Assembly (NCBI GenBank): GCA_900073065.1
Contig: FJOG01000036.1
Span: forward strand, 373,086 to 437,085
Source of the DNA: Phialocephala subalpina
Lineage: Eukaryota; Ascomycota; Leotiomycetes; Helotiales; Mollisiaceae
Reading direction: 5' to 3'
DNA: 64,000 nucleotides
Made by a program: the position numbers and the translations under genes. The notes below the pieces were generated by a model. The model did not search any database. It was not told the DNA's origin and worked only from the letters and a program-made list of their open reading frames with translations. Shown one piece after another: positions 1-10,408 of the stretch (positions are counted from its first letter, which is position 1; the number at the start of each line of letters is the position of its first letter).

Positions 1-617
1 TTGAGGAGTATGAATAACCTCGCACTTATACTCTCCCGCCAGGGAAAGCATGAAGCAGCTCGGGAGCTACAACAGCGGGCAAGAGAACTACGCGAATGAA
101 GTAATGAATAGCCCACGCTAATCTACGATTTGTCCAAGAAATCAAGCCATATGGGAGTCTGTCGGTACGGCAATCTCGCTATGTCGGAGATATGGTTCTC
201 ACGTGGATGCCTAGATTGTGGATGCACCTCAATGAATGTCATCAGATAGTTACCTAATTCGGAACATGCGTACATGAACACAGTCCTTACAAGCTTAGCT
301 TCAATCAATCAATCATTTACTGAGACAATATGAGTGAGCACTTCTAGCTACCAAACATGACTTCCAAAAGAATAAGAACCATAAACGTAATACCACGTCA
401 AGGGAGGGTTGGAGACCGCTTGATCCTGATAAATTCGAAGTCATGCAAAAGCACCCAAAGATCTTATTATGTTCTGAAGTCATTCATGTCTATTATCATG
501 TCTACCGTGGTATCGTATCTATTCCCCATTTCCTCATGTAAATGTAGCAGCCGCTATGCAGAACGCCATCGCTATGAAGCCCAAAATCAACCTAACCATC
601 CCAAACCCAACCGCCAT
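1..617. other. intergenic, no gene seen
   Basis: No reading frame here looks like a real gene. The longer open frames reaching into it from 357 onward are antisense shadows of the UFD1-like gene. No repeat or RNA gene was recognised. Confidence 0.5.
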
Positions 618-2951
618 TCACTTCTTCATCGGAGCCCAATTCTGCAACCACATACGAGCCGCATCGAGATTGCCCGTCTCTGCCTCACATGCAGCGACAC
701 ACCACTCCAAATCGTACACCTTCTCGGCTGCAATAAGTTCCGCAAGGCCACGTCTCTTCTGACTACCTTCATCCACGCAGAAATAGATAGGTTCGTCCTT
801 GTATGGAAGATTATTGATCAGAGGTTTGATTTTTGGGAGAGCTTCTTGCGCAGTCGCTGCTGAAACACCCTTGCCGGTATTCTTCGTAGCGGTCTTGCAG
901 TACTCATTCTGGCACCACTTCTTGCCACAGCCAGTGATCAGTTGACTGGCATAACGACGCTCGATTCTCCGCCGCATGGCCTTGCCTTCAGGGTCGTGCA
1001 TGCTGACGTACAGTGGCCCGAAACAGATGCTGCACAAGCCCAAATAATTGCCAGGTCCCTGGCCCATTCGACTCCCGGCACCAATTTCACCGTTCTTGCC
1101 TACACCATGCAATGTTCTACCACAGTTGATGTTCCGACAGATTTCAGGTTTGGACTTGGTTAATTTCTCGAGTTCGTGGTGCTTCAAGTGGGTTGCCATG
1201 TCTCGAAGGCGGATGATCTTTGAGCACAGGTGACAATCGGTAGTTCGCGCACCGTCTGCAAGTTCGTGTTCGGTCAAGCCGGATATGAGCGCTTCAGGAG
1301 AAGGGTCGAATGGGTCGCCTTCCTGTGGGACCTCAAGATGGCAGAACTGACAAAGGATGAGCTTCCCTGGGCAGGTAGAGGTTCGATGTGATGCAAGATC
1401 TCTGAGGTTGGTTGCCTCGTAAGGACAGTTTGGGCATTGACGGGATGTGTGGACGATGGAGTCGTGTTGGGCTTTGCTGGCTGCTGTATTACCATGGGCA
1501 GAGTCGTGTTCGCAGTGCCAATGGTTTTCCCACTCCTGGGATCTCTTCTGGAAGACATTCTCGCAATGTGGACAGAGGATGTTGTTCCGCAGACAGAAGT
1601 TCTCGTGTAGCATCATTGTTCGCTTCGGGATCCATTGGTGGCAGTTCTTACACTGCTCCTCGTCCGGGCCATGCATCTCAGTATCTTCGTCTAGAGACAC
1701 TGGGTTCTTCGCAGAGCCGTTTTGGATGCCACCCAACTTGAACGCTAGAGAAAATTTGTGTGGCTTTGATGACTCCGAGCTTTCTCCTCGTGCATACACC
1801 GAGACGTACAAAGCCTCCGCATTCTCCAATTCGACATTCGTAGGCGATATCGTGATAGTCTTCGTAGAATCATTGCCAAAGTCCCCAAAGACGTGCTCGT
1901 CGTCGCGTGGTCTGGCTCGCTGGCGTGTCGAGTATGGGCTGACGAATAACTCCAAATGATCTCCATCATCTGTCGACAATTCGATATTTATAGCCTGCGG
2001 CCTGTCCCACGACGGCAGCTGGTAGTCAACGTAGTCTCCATCGAGGACCTGTCCAGTGCTTGGCTTCCAAATACTCAAGTTTCCACCAACAGAGCTTCCC
2101 TCGGCTGATCCTGGCGCCTTTTGTGCCTTCGACATGATCTGCTTGAGCGTCTCCCTAGCCTGCTCCTCGTTCAGCGCCTCAATATCCACCTCCAAGTCTG
2201 TATCCACCACGCATATTCCATCTCCCTCAGGCGCAAACTTGTCGACCAGGAAGCGGAACTCTTCAGACTTCGACCCCTTCACAGTCAAGATCTCGTCCTT
2301 CGTAAGTGTAGTGAAGTTCTCCCGCAAATGTCTCTCCAACAAGGACTTCCAATCTTCAGGGTTGTATCCAGCTTCGAGTGGTCGCAAGCGCACGTATGTT
2401 CCCTTTGGAAGCTGCTTCGCATGGATTGTGATTCGTGGAGCTTCGTCTTCTGGTTCATCTTTCGTAAGGTCTATGGCGTCTTCCTTCGTAAGGTCTATCT
2501 CCTCCTCCGTGAGGTCTATCGGCGCAGATGGTGATCCTGCCCGACTCGTGTTCTTCGACTTGAGCGCTTCTTTATTGATTCCCAAGGCTTCGAGTAGGAA
2601 GGAGCTCAGTACAACCTCGCCTTCCTCCGCAGAGAACTCGCGAATGCCCGCATGTACCACGTTCCCATTCTTTGTGTTTACCAGCCGAAAAGTCAGCGGA
2701 TGTGGGAGCTGCTGTTGTGTGTCTCTCCATTGCGATTGTTCGGCGCGTGCCGCCGCGAGGGAGTATGGATTGAAAGGGTCGAAAGCTGGGGCGTTTGGTC
2801 GGTTTGCGGCAGGTACTATGACTGTAGATGCGGACAAGAGCTGTTCGAGAGCGGATTGTGGTAGAAGGATCTTGTCGCCTGGGAGTGTCTTGTTCTGTGT
2901 CGCGACTGTAAAGACTCCAGTCCAAGACAGAGATATGTCTTGGGTTGCCAT
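618..2951 (-). CDS. UFD1-like protein with C-terminal zinc fingers
   Basis: Intronless, 777 residues from the start chosen at 2951, where ATG has a good fungal context (caaccATGGC). An in-frame ATG at 3080 would add 43 residues rich in non-conserved sequence and is less likely. The first ~170 residues resemble the UFD1 N-terminal barrel (LPQSALEQLL, PLTFRLVN, EGEVVLSSF). An acidic linker with repeated IDLT(K/E)E units follows, then a second UFD1-like segment (KQLPKGTYVRLRPLEAGY). The C-terminal third has many CxxC/H pairs (CKNCHQWIPKRTMMLH, CPNCPYEATNLRDLASH, CQFCHLEV, CHLCSKIIRLRDMATH) of TRAF-type or C2H2 style. UFD1 binds ubiquitin together with Cdc48/Npl4 in proteasomal degradation. The zinc fingers suggest a specialised ubiquitin-pathway role rather than the canonical short UFD1. 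The family call is firm; the exact function is inferred. Confidence 0.85.
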   Translation of the reverse strand: MATQDISLSWTGVFTVATQNKTLPGDKILLPQSALEQLLSASTVIVPAANRPNAPAFDPFNPYSLAAARAEQSQWRDTQQQLPHPLTFRLVNTKNGNVVHAGIREFSAEEGEVVLSSFLLEALGINKEALKSKNTSRAGSPSAPIDLTEEEIDLTKEDAIDLTKDEPEDEAPRITIHAKQLPKGTYVRLRPLEAGYNPEDWKSLLERHLRENFTTLTKDEILTVKGSKSEEFRFLVDKFAPEGDGICVVDTDLEVDIEALNEEQARETLKQIMSKAQKAPGSAEGSSVGGNLSIWKPSTGQVLDGDYVDYQLPSWDRPQAINIELSTDDGDHLELFVSPYSTRQRARPRDDEHVFGDFGNDSTKTITISPTNVELENAEALYVSVYARGESSESSKPHKFSLAFKLGGIQNGSAKNPVSLDEDTEMHGPDEEQCKNCHQWIPKRTMMLHENFCLRNNILCPHCENVFQKRSQEWENHWHCEHDSAHGNTAASKAQHDSIVHTSRQCPNCPYEATNLRDLASHRTSTCPGKLILCQFCHLEVPQEGDPFDPSPEALISGLTEHELADGARTTDCHLCSKIIRLRDMATHLKHHELEKLTKSKPEICRNINCGRTLHGVGKNGEIGAGSRMGQGPGNYLGLCSICFGPLYVSMHDPEGKAMRRRIERRYASQLITGCGKKWCQNEYCKTATKNTGKGVSAATAQEALPKIKPLINNLPYKDEPIYFCVDEGSQKRRGLAELIAAEKVYDLEWCVAACEAETGNLDAARMWLQNWAPMKK

Positions 2952-3459
2952 GGTTGATGTGGCGAAGGTAAGGGATGATGGTTTGCGCAGAATGTTGGAC
3001 AAGATGTCTCGTGGATGTAGAATGATTTGCGGAGATGACTGACAATTACCAAACCAAGATATAGGAAATCTAAAAGACAAACAACGTGCAGTGCGGTGAA
3101 TAAGGAAATGGACGTCGACGTGGAGTTTGTCAGAACTTCGAGAAGATGCTACTCCAACCTCAGGCAGAAATATCCGATAAGGCGATAAGGATTAAGCTTA
3201 AATATTAGCGGGGAATTTCCAAAGTCAATCTAAAGCGGCCTATAGAGTTTTGGAGAGATAAGTGAGCGCAATGTAATGTCCCACAACCTGCAGTACTTTA
3301 TAGTAATGTAGTGTTGGATGAAGATTTGGGGCATGCCTTGCTCAAAAGTCAAGTACTTTTCTTTTTGGAAACTTTATGATATTCCTTGCTGCTTGAGACT
3401 ATGGAATGCTGCTTTTGAAGCCTGGAGCGATCTCCGGGCACGTGCACTAGCCTCGAATT
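2952..3459. promoter_or_regulatory. divergent intergenic region
   Basis: About 500 bp between two divergently oriented genes (the UFD1-like gene on - and the F-box-like gene on +). It must hold both promoters. No clear TATA box or repeat stands out. Confidence 0.35.
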
Positions 3460-4965
3460 ATGATGCGTTCGCATCTCAACGCAGCCAACGTATCTCAACA
3501 GCAACATCAACGACTTCAAAGACGACACGGTCAACGATATAATATTTCTTCGAGTGATATGGAGTCAAACCCTTCAATACAACCACACGCTATTGATCTG
3601 TCGATAAATCTACTTCAACTACTTTCCAATTCACTCGTCTTATATCAAACCACTCCGTACTTACCGGTATCCGCCCTCCTCGCCGTTGGAGCCACCTCGA
3701 AGTCTTTCAACGAGCTTGTGCACGTTACCCCGAATGTCTTCAGACATGTTGACTTGACGAAAGTCAAGCAGGCACAATTTGAGATAGCAGCCATCGATCA
3801 TGGCGGTGAAGTGTGGAGGAATGTCCAGTTAGACGAAAACGTCACCGAGGACGAGTGAGAATCAGTATCAGCATACCATGGCACGTATTAATGAAGTCAC
3901 AGCTTCTATGGAGGACCACTCCGTGGTATCTTCAACACTCTCAAACGACGACACATCCTCCGAGATGTCCAAACTCTTGTCCTCGACGGACTTTCGGTGA
4001 CCTCCGATCTGGTCTGTGAGATTCTTCTTCTTGAAGATTACAATGTTCGACTGCTGTCAATCCGAGAGGTCCAAAACATGAACGAACACAAGCTGCAGCA
4101 AGCCCTCATCTATTCTGTTCGAGGCTCGAGACCTGCGAATACTCCAACACTTCAAGGACTTTATATATTCGGGCCCAAAGATGCGTCCCCAGTACTTCGC
4201 TTTGATAGGCAGGTGACCGCATATCCAGCCGGTATTGATCCATCATACGGTAGAGGAGTCACACACTCCAATGGAGCGCAGATTGGTGCACGTTGGAATC
4301 AGAAGTCGGGCGAGACGCTTGCTGATGAGTTGGAGAGTGGCAGTGACAAATGGTATCAAGCCAGTGGGAAGGTCATTGCGAAGGTGCCGTCCCAAGACTG
4401 GGCTCACGCCATGTTCCATTGCGCCGGAATCATCAGTTTCGATGCCGTCTTGTGCCATGGTCCCCGCCATTCCAATGCGGCTTTTGAGGATGACGAAGAG
4501 GCCAAAGCTCTTTGGTATCACAGCAGATGCTCCCATCTCTCGGCTCGGGTTGCGACGCATGCTCTTGGTGGATGTGTAGGATGTGGAAAGGCACCAGAAG
4601 GATTCTCCAAGTTTGGAGTCTCTCCCCTGTCCCGCTTTCCTCTCCTCGCTCCTCCTACGCTCCATTCGTCGACTGCGAAGGCTGCCAAAACACCATTCTT
4701 GCCTGACGATGACCGCCTTCTGGTGCGATGTGTGGATTGCCTGAAAGGTCGATTCTGCGAGAACTGTAATAAGTGGTGGTGTGAAGATTGTTACAAGATT
4801 CCGGACAACACCATTCCGCAGGGCTCACCAGAGCTTGAAGCCATGGCTGGCACTCTTGGCGGACATCCTGAGAAGCATGTCAAGGTACATATGGGTCTCT
4901 GTGTTGAAGAGTGTCTCGTCGCGGAGATGATGTCCGGGGCGGGCAGTAATGGGATGTGGGGTTGA
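3460..4965 (+). CDS. F-box-like protein with Cys-rich C-terminus
   Basis: Two exons, 3460-3854 and 3903-4965, joined by a 48-bp GT-AG intron (3855-3902) that removes an in-frame TGA. Splicing gives ...VTED-FYGGPLRGIFNTLKRR... in one frame, 485 residues, or 452 if translation starts at the ATG at 3559, just before the conserved-looking part. The N-terminus (SLVLYQTTPYLPVSALLAVG, KSFNELVHVTPNVFRHVDL) resembles the degenerate F-box of fungal proteins that act as SCF ubiquitin-ligase adaptors. The middle has a leucine-rich flavour (LVLDGLSVTSDLVCEILL). The C-terminal part carries Cys pairs (CVGCGK, CVDCLKGRFCENCNKWWCEDC) suggesting zinc binding. A Cys-rich open stretch continues past the stop (see 5049-5310). 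The substrate is unknown. Confidence 0.75.
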
Positions 4966-5048
4966 AATGACTTCACAGAGGAAACGTATGGGATAGACTT
5001 GATTTCTTTTTGTCTTGCGTGGCGTGGACAACGCTGACTGTCCCCCAG

Positions 5049-5310
5049 CCGGGAGTTCTCAGAAGCTGCTTCGAATGTGGACCGAATGTAAGTTTTCCCG
5101 TTGATGTCCAAGGACGCTGCTGACAATTCCAGTGCCACGAATGCATCAAACAAACCCAGCTCATGTGTAGAATATGCGGGGGCGGATATTGCCTCATACA
5201 TAACGAGGGGTCAACGCACACTACTGCAGGTCGCCACGCAATCGATGGATGTCGATGTTGACTAACGAGCTCTAGTGCGATTGTATGAAGAGTTCAGCCT
5301 TTGCGAATTG
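5049..5310 (+). other. possible 3' exons of the F-box-like gene
   Basis: Downstream of the stop at 4965 lie segments that splice well: 5049-5087, then a 45-bp intron (5088-5132), 5133-5229, then a 46-bp intron with a ctaac branch site (5230-5275). Read through, they encode SCFECGPN-CHECIKQTQLMCRICGGGYC, a Cys-rich zinc-binding pattern in keeping with the upstream Cys-rich region. I could not find a clean in-phase donor before the stop at 4965, so this may be an alternative isoform, a decayed 3' end or chance. Confidence 0.35.
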
Positions 5311-5411
5311 GCCTTGAAATTGATGCTAACCTGCCCCAGGGTGTGCGAGAAGCGGACGCCGAACAAGAGAAATGTATTGAACAACGACCGCGATTAAGAC
5401 CATCTCACCAC

Positions 5412-6050
5412 TCAATCCATTTTAGCTCTCCTCTCAGTCAACTCGATCTTGAAGTTTCGGAAGAAAGTGCCGCCCGGTGGAAGGGACTCATTGGGTGTGA
5501 AAATCCGATGAAGCGCTTGGCGAAGGGGCTTCGCCAGATTGTGGAGTGTCTCCTGGAAAGGGGGGCCGCCATACCGAGGACTTCGAGAACCGTCTTCTCC
5601 ATCTTTTGTCCATTCACATGTTTCTTTGGGAGGGGAAGGACTCACGACTCGCTTCGGCATAGGTCGTGCCAACTTCATCCAAGCGAGAGTGGCTCTCAGC
5701 CACACCATATTCAGAGTATTTTTGGTTAACCGAACGAAGATCTTTGGACGTTGAAACGTCTGTTCGTCATGCAAAATGCCATCGACATGATTCGCTGCGC
5801 CTTCTTCTGATGTTTGCAGTTTATGCGTATTGAAGCTCGCCAAGACCCGCCCACTTCGGGAACGCGCGTTGTCTTTTGTCCACCAGCAACAACATCCCTC
5901 GACAACCACGGAAGGACTACGCGTCGGCCGGATGCATAAACGAAAAGGTAATTTTCTCCTCCTCGAGGTTATCGCCATCAGCCTGCCGATCAATATTTCT
6001 TCCAGAAGTTTTTTGAGCTGGTGGCCAATAGGAGTACCCGAATTGGTCAA
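5412..6050 (-). CDS. hypothetical protein (weak)
   Basis: A 212-codon open frame on the minus strand with ATG. The product is basic and rich in Arg and Pro with no recognised domain. Several other frames are open across the same DNA, so coding status is doubtful. It sits between two + strand genes. If real it may be only the C-terminal ~100 residues, which have the more protein-like composition (NMVWLRATLAWMKLARPMP). Confidence 0.2.
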   Translation of the reverse strand: MTNSGTPIGHQLKKLLEEILIGRLMAITSRRRKLPFRLCIRPTRSPSVVVEGCCCWWTKDNARSRSGRVLASFNTHKLQTSEEGAANHVDGILHDEQTFQRPKIFVRLTKNTLNMVWLRATLAWMKLARPMPKRVVSPSPPKETCEWTKDGEDGSRSPRYGGPPFQETLHNLAKPLRQALHRIFTPNESLPPGGTFFRNFKIELTERRAKMD

Positions 6051-6275
6051 ACATCGCCAAGCTTATGAGGTGGAGAGAGGTGGACTATGGGGTAGCAGAG
6101 CCTCTGAACGCCTCATCTCCTAAATTATTTCGGACGAAACCACTGCTCTGCCCTGTTCACGGCAGTCTGAATATTGGTGGAACATGGGAGACAATCAGAT
6201 GGAAGGGCTGCGACTACGCAGCCATGAACGTCTTCAACTCTTGGCGATATGTTGAATCGTCCGCATGAAGATGTG

Positions 6276-6281
6276 TATATA
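6276..6281 (+). promoter_or_regulatory. TATA box of the dioxygenase gene
   Basis: tatata lies 125 bp upstream of the start codon at 6406 and is followed by a long pyrimidine-rich tract (about 6310-6400, many TCTC and TTTC runs), the layout of a strongly expressed fungal gene for a secreted enzyme. Confidence 0.5.
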
Positions 6282-6405
6282 TTGGACCATCTCTGCTGCA
6301 GTCTGGATTTCTTCACCACCATCCTTCTCTCACTCATCTCATCTCCTACATTCTCTTTCATTTCAACCAACAACTTTCATTTTCGATCCATCTTCAACTT
6401 TCACC

Positions 6406-7566
6406 ATGCAGCTCATCACTTCCCTCCTCGCAGCCTCTGCTTTGGCTTCCACCGCCCTCGCCCATCCCGGTCATGACATCCGCGCTGAGATGGCAGAGCG
6501 AGCTGCTTTTATGCAGACCAGCAAGCGCGACCTTAGTCACTGCGCTGCAAAGATGAAGGCTCGTGGTATGGACAAGCGCGACATTGCTCGACGAGCTGCC
6601 ATTGCCAAGGATGCTCGCAAGAAGCGAAGCATTGCCGCCGGTATGACACCTGATCCTTGAGAAGCTTCTCTTGCTAATGCCTATTCAGACGCACCATACC
6701 TCAGAGTTCGTGATGCCGCCTCAGTCCTCAACACTACCCATTTGTCAAGCACCGACTATTCCAACGCCACTGACGAGGCCGTTCTCTTCGCCGGCAACAA
6801 CTCGTGTGTTCTCTCCCCAGAGGTCACCCAAGGTCCATACTATGTCTCTGGCGAATACGTCCGCGAGAACGTCGTTGAGGACCAAGAGGGTGTAGAACTT
6901 ATCCTCGACACCCAAGTCATCGACATGGCAACCTGCGACCCCGTCACCGACGCCGTCATCGAGATCTGGCACTGCAACTCCACCGGCGTCTACTCCGGCA
7001 TCGTCGCATCCGGCAACGGCGACTCCTCCGACACATCCAACCTCAACGCTACCTTCCTCCGTGGTCTCCAGCCAACCGACGCTGAAGGTGTGGCGCAATT
7101 CACAACCCTGTTCCCAGGTCACTATACCGGCAGAGCAAACCACATCCACGTCCTTGCTCACTTCAATGGCACAACTTTCGCAAACGGTACTTATGGTGGC
7201 GGATACGTCTCCCACGTCGGACAGCTCTTCTTCGACCAAGATCTCATTACTCTCGTCGAAGCCACCTCGATTTACTCCACCAACACCCAAAATCTCACTC
7301 TGAACTCCGCAGACTCGATCTTCTCCCAGGAAGCAGCCACCTCCGATCCAGTCGTTGAGTACTCTCTTCTTGGCGATGATGTCTCATCAGGTATCTTTGG
7401 ATGGGTTGCTTTCGGTATTGATCTTACAAGTGAGCAGACTATCACTGGAGCTGCGACCTTGACTTCTAGCGGTGGTGTTGAGAATGAGAGCTCTGGTGGA
7501 TCTGGTGGTGGATCTGCTCCTTCTGGAGCACCTTCTGGATCTCCTCCTTCCCGATTCCGCAACTAA
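6406..7566 (+). CDS. extracellular intradiol ring-cleavage dioxygenase
   Basis: Exons 6406-6640 and 6689-7566 with a 48-bp intron (gtatga...ctattcag); 370 residues. The protein starts with a signal peptide (MQLITSLLAASALASTALA) and a Lys/Arg-rich propeptide-like stretch. The core shows GPYYVSGEYVREN (from ~127), IWHCNSTGVYSG, FPGHYTGRANHIHV and a C-terminal Gly/Ser-rich tail (GGSGGGSAPSGAPSG). The expected non-haem Fe(III) ligands are all present: Tyr ~180 (GVYSG), Tyr ~224 (GHYTG), His ~230 and His ~232 (NHIH). Enzymes of this family cleave catechol-type rings, and the secreted fungal branch probably acts on lignin- or plant-phenol-derived aromatics outside the cell. Substrate is inferred. 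Confidence 0.93.
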
Positions 7567-8826
7567 GTTGGTGGGGATTGGGAAAGAAAGGTGATGGATG
7601 AAAAAATTGCATTTGGGATTTGGAATTTGGATGAGTGAGATAACTGTCAGTCGTTACAGCATGTATCAGTAGAAAAAAAACTTTGGGATTTCCAATTGAC
7701 CTTCGTCTTTTCGCACATTCATCTTCATGGTGTCATTTTCGTGAGAACTTGTCTTCTGTTACGTCGATTTCATGACAATGTTCATCCTTAACTTGCACTT
7801 CGTCGCTGAACATAAAGTCCCAGCCATTCTTGTACATTGTCGACGGTTGGCTTGGTTTAGCCGACGTCTGCACCATTGCTGATTGTTCCGTGTCTCCATA
7901 AAAGCATCGCTGCTTGCACAACTCCCAGGATGTCCCGCGGACAGAGAGGAGCTCTGCCCATTCGCTCTTGCATAATCCGCAGAGGTGTAGGTCTTCAGAT
8001 TGGGGGACTGCATCTCTAGACTCGCGGAACGTTGTTCCTCACCGTCATGCTTCCTCAACGGATTCCCGACAAGCTTGAGTCGGGCCGATCGATGCGATGC
8101 GATTGCCATCGTGGGATCTTCGACGGCTGTCTACGGGAGAAAGGAGAATTAGGACCACCAGTAACACGAAGCCAAGCATGAAAGAGACTAGGATCGTTTG
8201 ACCTCGATGGCAGGCATGGAAACGATGATTTATCTGAAGTTGAGAATCGGAGAAACACTTGATAGCCACAGTTCGAGACTAGTGTAAACGTCCGTCCCAA
8301 TGGCCAATGAATCAACTGGGACCGAAAGCCTTGAACGTTTTGGTGCCGTTTAATCCATGGTTTATATCAAAAGCTTGTGAGGGGCACCGGCCTCAGCTTC
8401 TGAACCTTCGACCAGCTCGGGCGAGGAGTAAGAAGACAGCCGAATAACATAATATGAGAGGTATCTTATCCTCATAGTCTTGGGACAATCAACGGATCAC
8501 TTGCGAGGCAGGTATGTCCTGCCCAAATGGATGAAGTGCCAAGGGAAAAATGTTTGATCCCAGGATCTCGCAACATCCGTTCCAAAAAGAGCCCAACTTG
8601 CAGAGCACCAATGTCCCTCGTAAGGCTGGTGAACCTGGCAAAATCTTGCTAGAACGAGAGAAAGTCCAAAACTTAAAGAGGCTAGCTGCCTACCATATTC
8701 ACGTAAATCGTAGGGGACATTCATATGATCTGTCGAAATCGTAAGCCAGTTTTCCTGGGGAAAAAAGTAGCAAATTTTGGGGTATCAACTGTAAGCAAAT
8801 TCGGAACAGAACTCCTCGGAAGTTCC
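7567..8826. other. convergent intergenic region
   Basis: About 1.26 kb between two convergent genes (dioxygenase + and Arp6 -). It contains only short, mutually overlapping frames of poor quality. It should hold both 3' UTRs. No repeat seen. Confidence 0.5.
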
Positions 8827-10225
8827 TTATCTTCCACCAAACTTCCTCGCAACCCAAGCACTTCCATGTTCATCGTAATCCTCCTTCGTGACGCTCAAAG
8901 CAGCCAATCGATCCTCATCTCTGGCAAGACTCGCCCCGCCTTGCCATGTACTCACAATCGGATCACTCGGTTTAGCAACCCGGACAATGCATTCAGCAGG
9001 CGCCAAAGCTCTCATATCCATCTGCAACCTTGGGATGAAACCTTCGATGTTTGCATTCCCACCAACAACGATTATGTTTGCCAAAAAAGCCTGGCCATAA
9101 ACCCATCGGTAGCTTAGAAAGACTGTCCAGAATTTGTTGTGCGATGCCGCTCTGGCGTAACCCAATATCAGATGGACTGAATAATAGCTCTGGCACCGTG
9201 AATCGTTCATTCCTCAATGTCAAGACGTCTTCTGATGCTGCAATCGGTTTGCCCTTCGTCATCTCTTTGAGCTTTGTGGCGGCATCTGGGTCGTGGTCCC
9301 GTACGAATCCTTTAGTGAGAGAATGGTAGTCTGGCAGGACATAGTCCTTCGCGATACCTCCACTGGTTTCGTATACTGCCCTGCGGTCGCCTTTGGGACC
9401 TTTCCATGTCTTTTCCATATCTTCCTTGAAGTCAGTCGTGATGTAGCATGTTGCTTCCTTGATTTCGTTAACAAGGTAGGTGTCATTTCGCATGTCGTAT
9501 TGTCGGAGGGAGAGGAGGCGAGTAACGTAGTTTGTGAGAAGCTTTCCACCGACATCTAATCGTCGGATGGCAGATTGTATGGGACGACCGAGGAGGAGAG
9601 GTGTGATGGTTGTGTGGGAGTAGGAGCTGTCGATGAGCATCATGATCTCAGCGGGAGGTATGGATGTGAGGTTTGCTGGGCGAGTAGAAGGAGGCGTGTA
9701 GATGGATTGGATATCATTGTAGGCGTTTAATTGAGGGCCTGTTATTGTTAGCAAGCGGGAATGGTGGATGGGGGAGGACATACCTAGACATCGAAGATAT
9801 CTAGCAAAGCCAAATTCCTCAAACACAACTTGATCGCAGAATGTTTGCAGAGCTGGTAACGCATTTGGAGCCTCTGTCAAGATCAATCCGGTCTCTTTGG
9901 GGTCGCAATGTAGAGGCGCTTTCGCATCGAAAAATTCGTGCTCCCAGATCTCCTTCTCTGCTTCCCAGTTCACCAAGTATCCCTTCTCCACTGGTCTCCT
10001 GAATACAATCTCGCTGAAGTCTTTGCATGCGGATAGCGAAGATCCAATGTATACTTTCTTGTCGCGATCGCGCGCCAGGCAGTTTGGTATTATGGAAGGC
10101 GTTGGTGATTCGATGCCTAGGCCAGAGAAACCAGCTTTGATCGTGTGAGCCCCATTGTCCAGCACGAGAGTTTTAGCTGGGGGAGCTGGGCCTGAAGACT
10201 TCGTACGGCGCTGCGTCGGGGACAT
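8827..10225 (-). CDS. ARP6: actin-related protein Arp6, with a frameshift
   Basis: Reads 10225-9784, then a 45-bp intron (9739-9783, gtatgt...aacag), then 9738-8827, giving about 450 residues, normal for Arp6. The intron is stop-free and a multiple of 3; removing it joins RYLRCL to GPQLNAYND as in the family. Actin-fold motifs: TLVLDNGAHTIKAGFSG (phosphate 1), MLIDSSYSHTTITPLL (phosphate 2), IIVVGGNANIEGFIPRL near the C-terminus. Arp6 is a subunit of the SWR1 complex that deposits histone H2A.Z in the nucleus. Near 9080-9090 the frame slips by one nucleotide in a run of six A (+ strand) between GLWP and ANIIVVGG; the rest of the protein is intact, so this looks like a one-base assembly error or a very recent mutation. 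Divergent neighbour starts 184 bp away. Confidence 0.92.
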
Positions 10226-10408
10226 CGTTGTCGTTGTTGGATTCGAGTTTGTTGATGTTGGTGTTTACAATGTTCCTGTTCGCGGTGGAATTTCGATTTG
10301 GAGTCACGCCGAACGCGGGGTCCTCAAATTTCGAGATTCCGCCGCCACCAAAATTTGTTTCTTCCCACATAGCTTTTTGCAGACAGAATACAACATCTGC
10401 ACGCCAAC
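10226..10408. promoter_or_regulatory. bidirectional promoter, Arp6 / GCIP-like
   Basis: Only 183 bp separate the two divergent start codons (10225 on -, 10409 on +), so both genes must share control sequence here. The compact arrangement suggests co-regulation. Confidence 0.5.

Noticed and set aside
357..863. 168-codon open frame on + over the 3' end of the UFD1-like gene
   Set aside because: Antisense to a clear coding region, low-complexity composition, no domain.
2056..3042. 328-codon open frame on +
   Set aside because: Mirror of the UFD1-like gene; the Ser-rich product arises from the antisense codons.
6745..7290. 181-codon minus-strand frame
   Set aside because: Antisense to the dioxygenase gene; Val/Gly/Asp-rich shadow.
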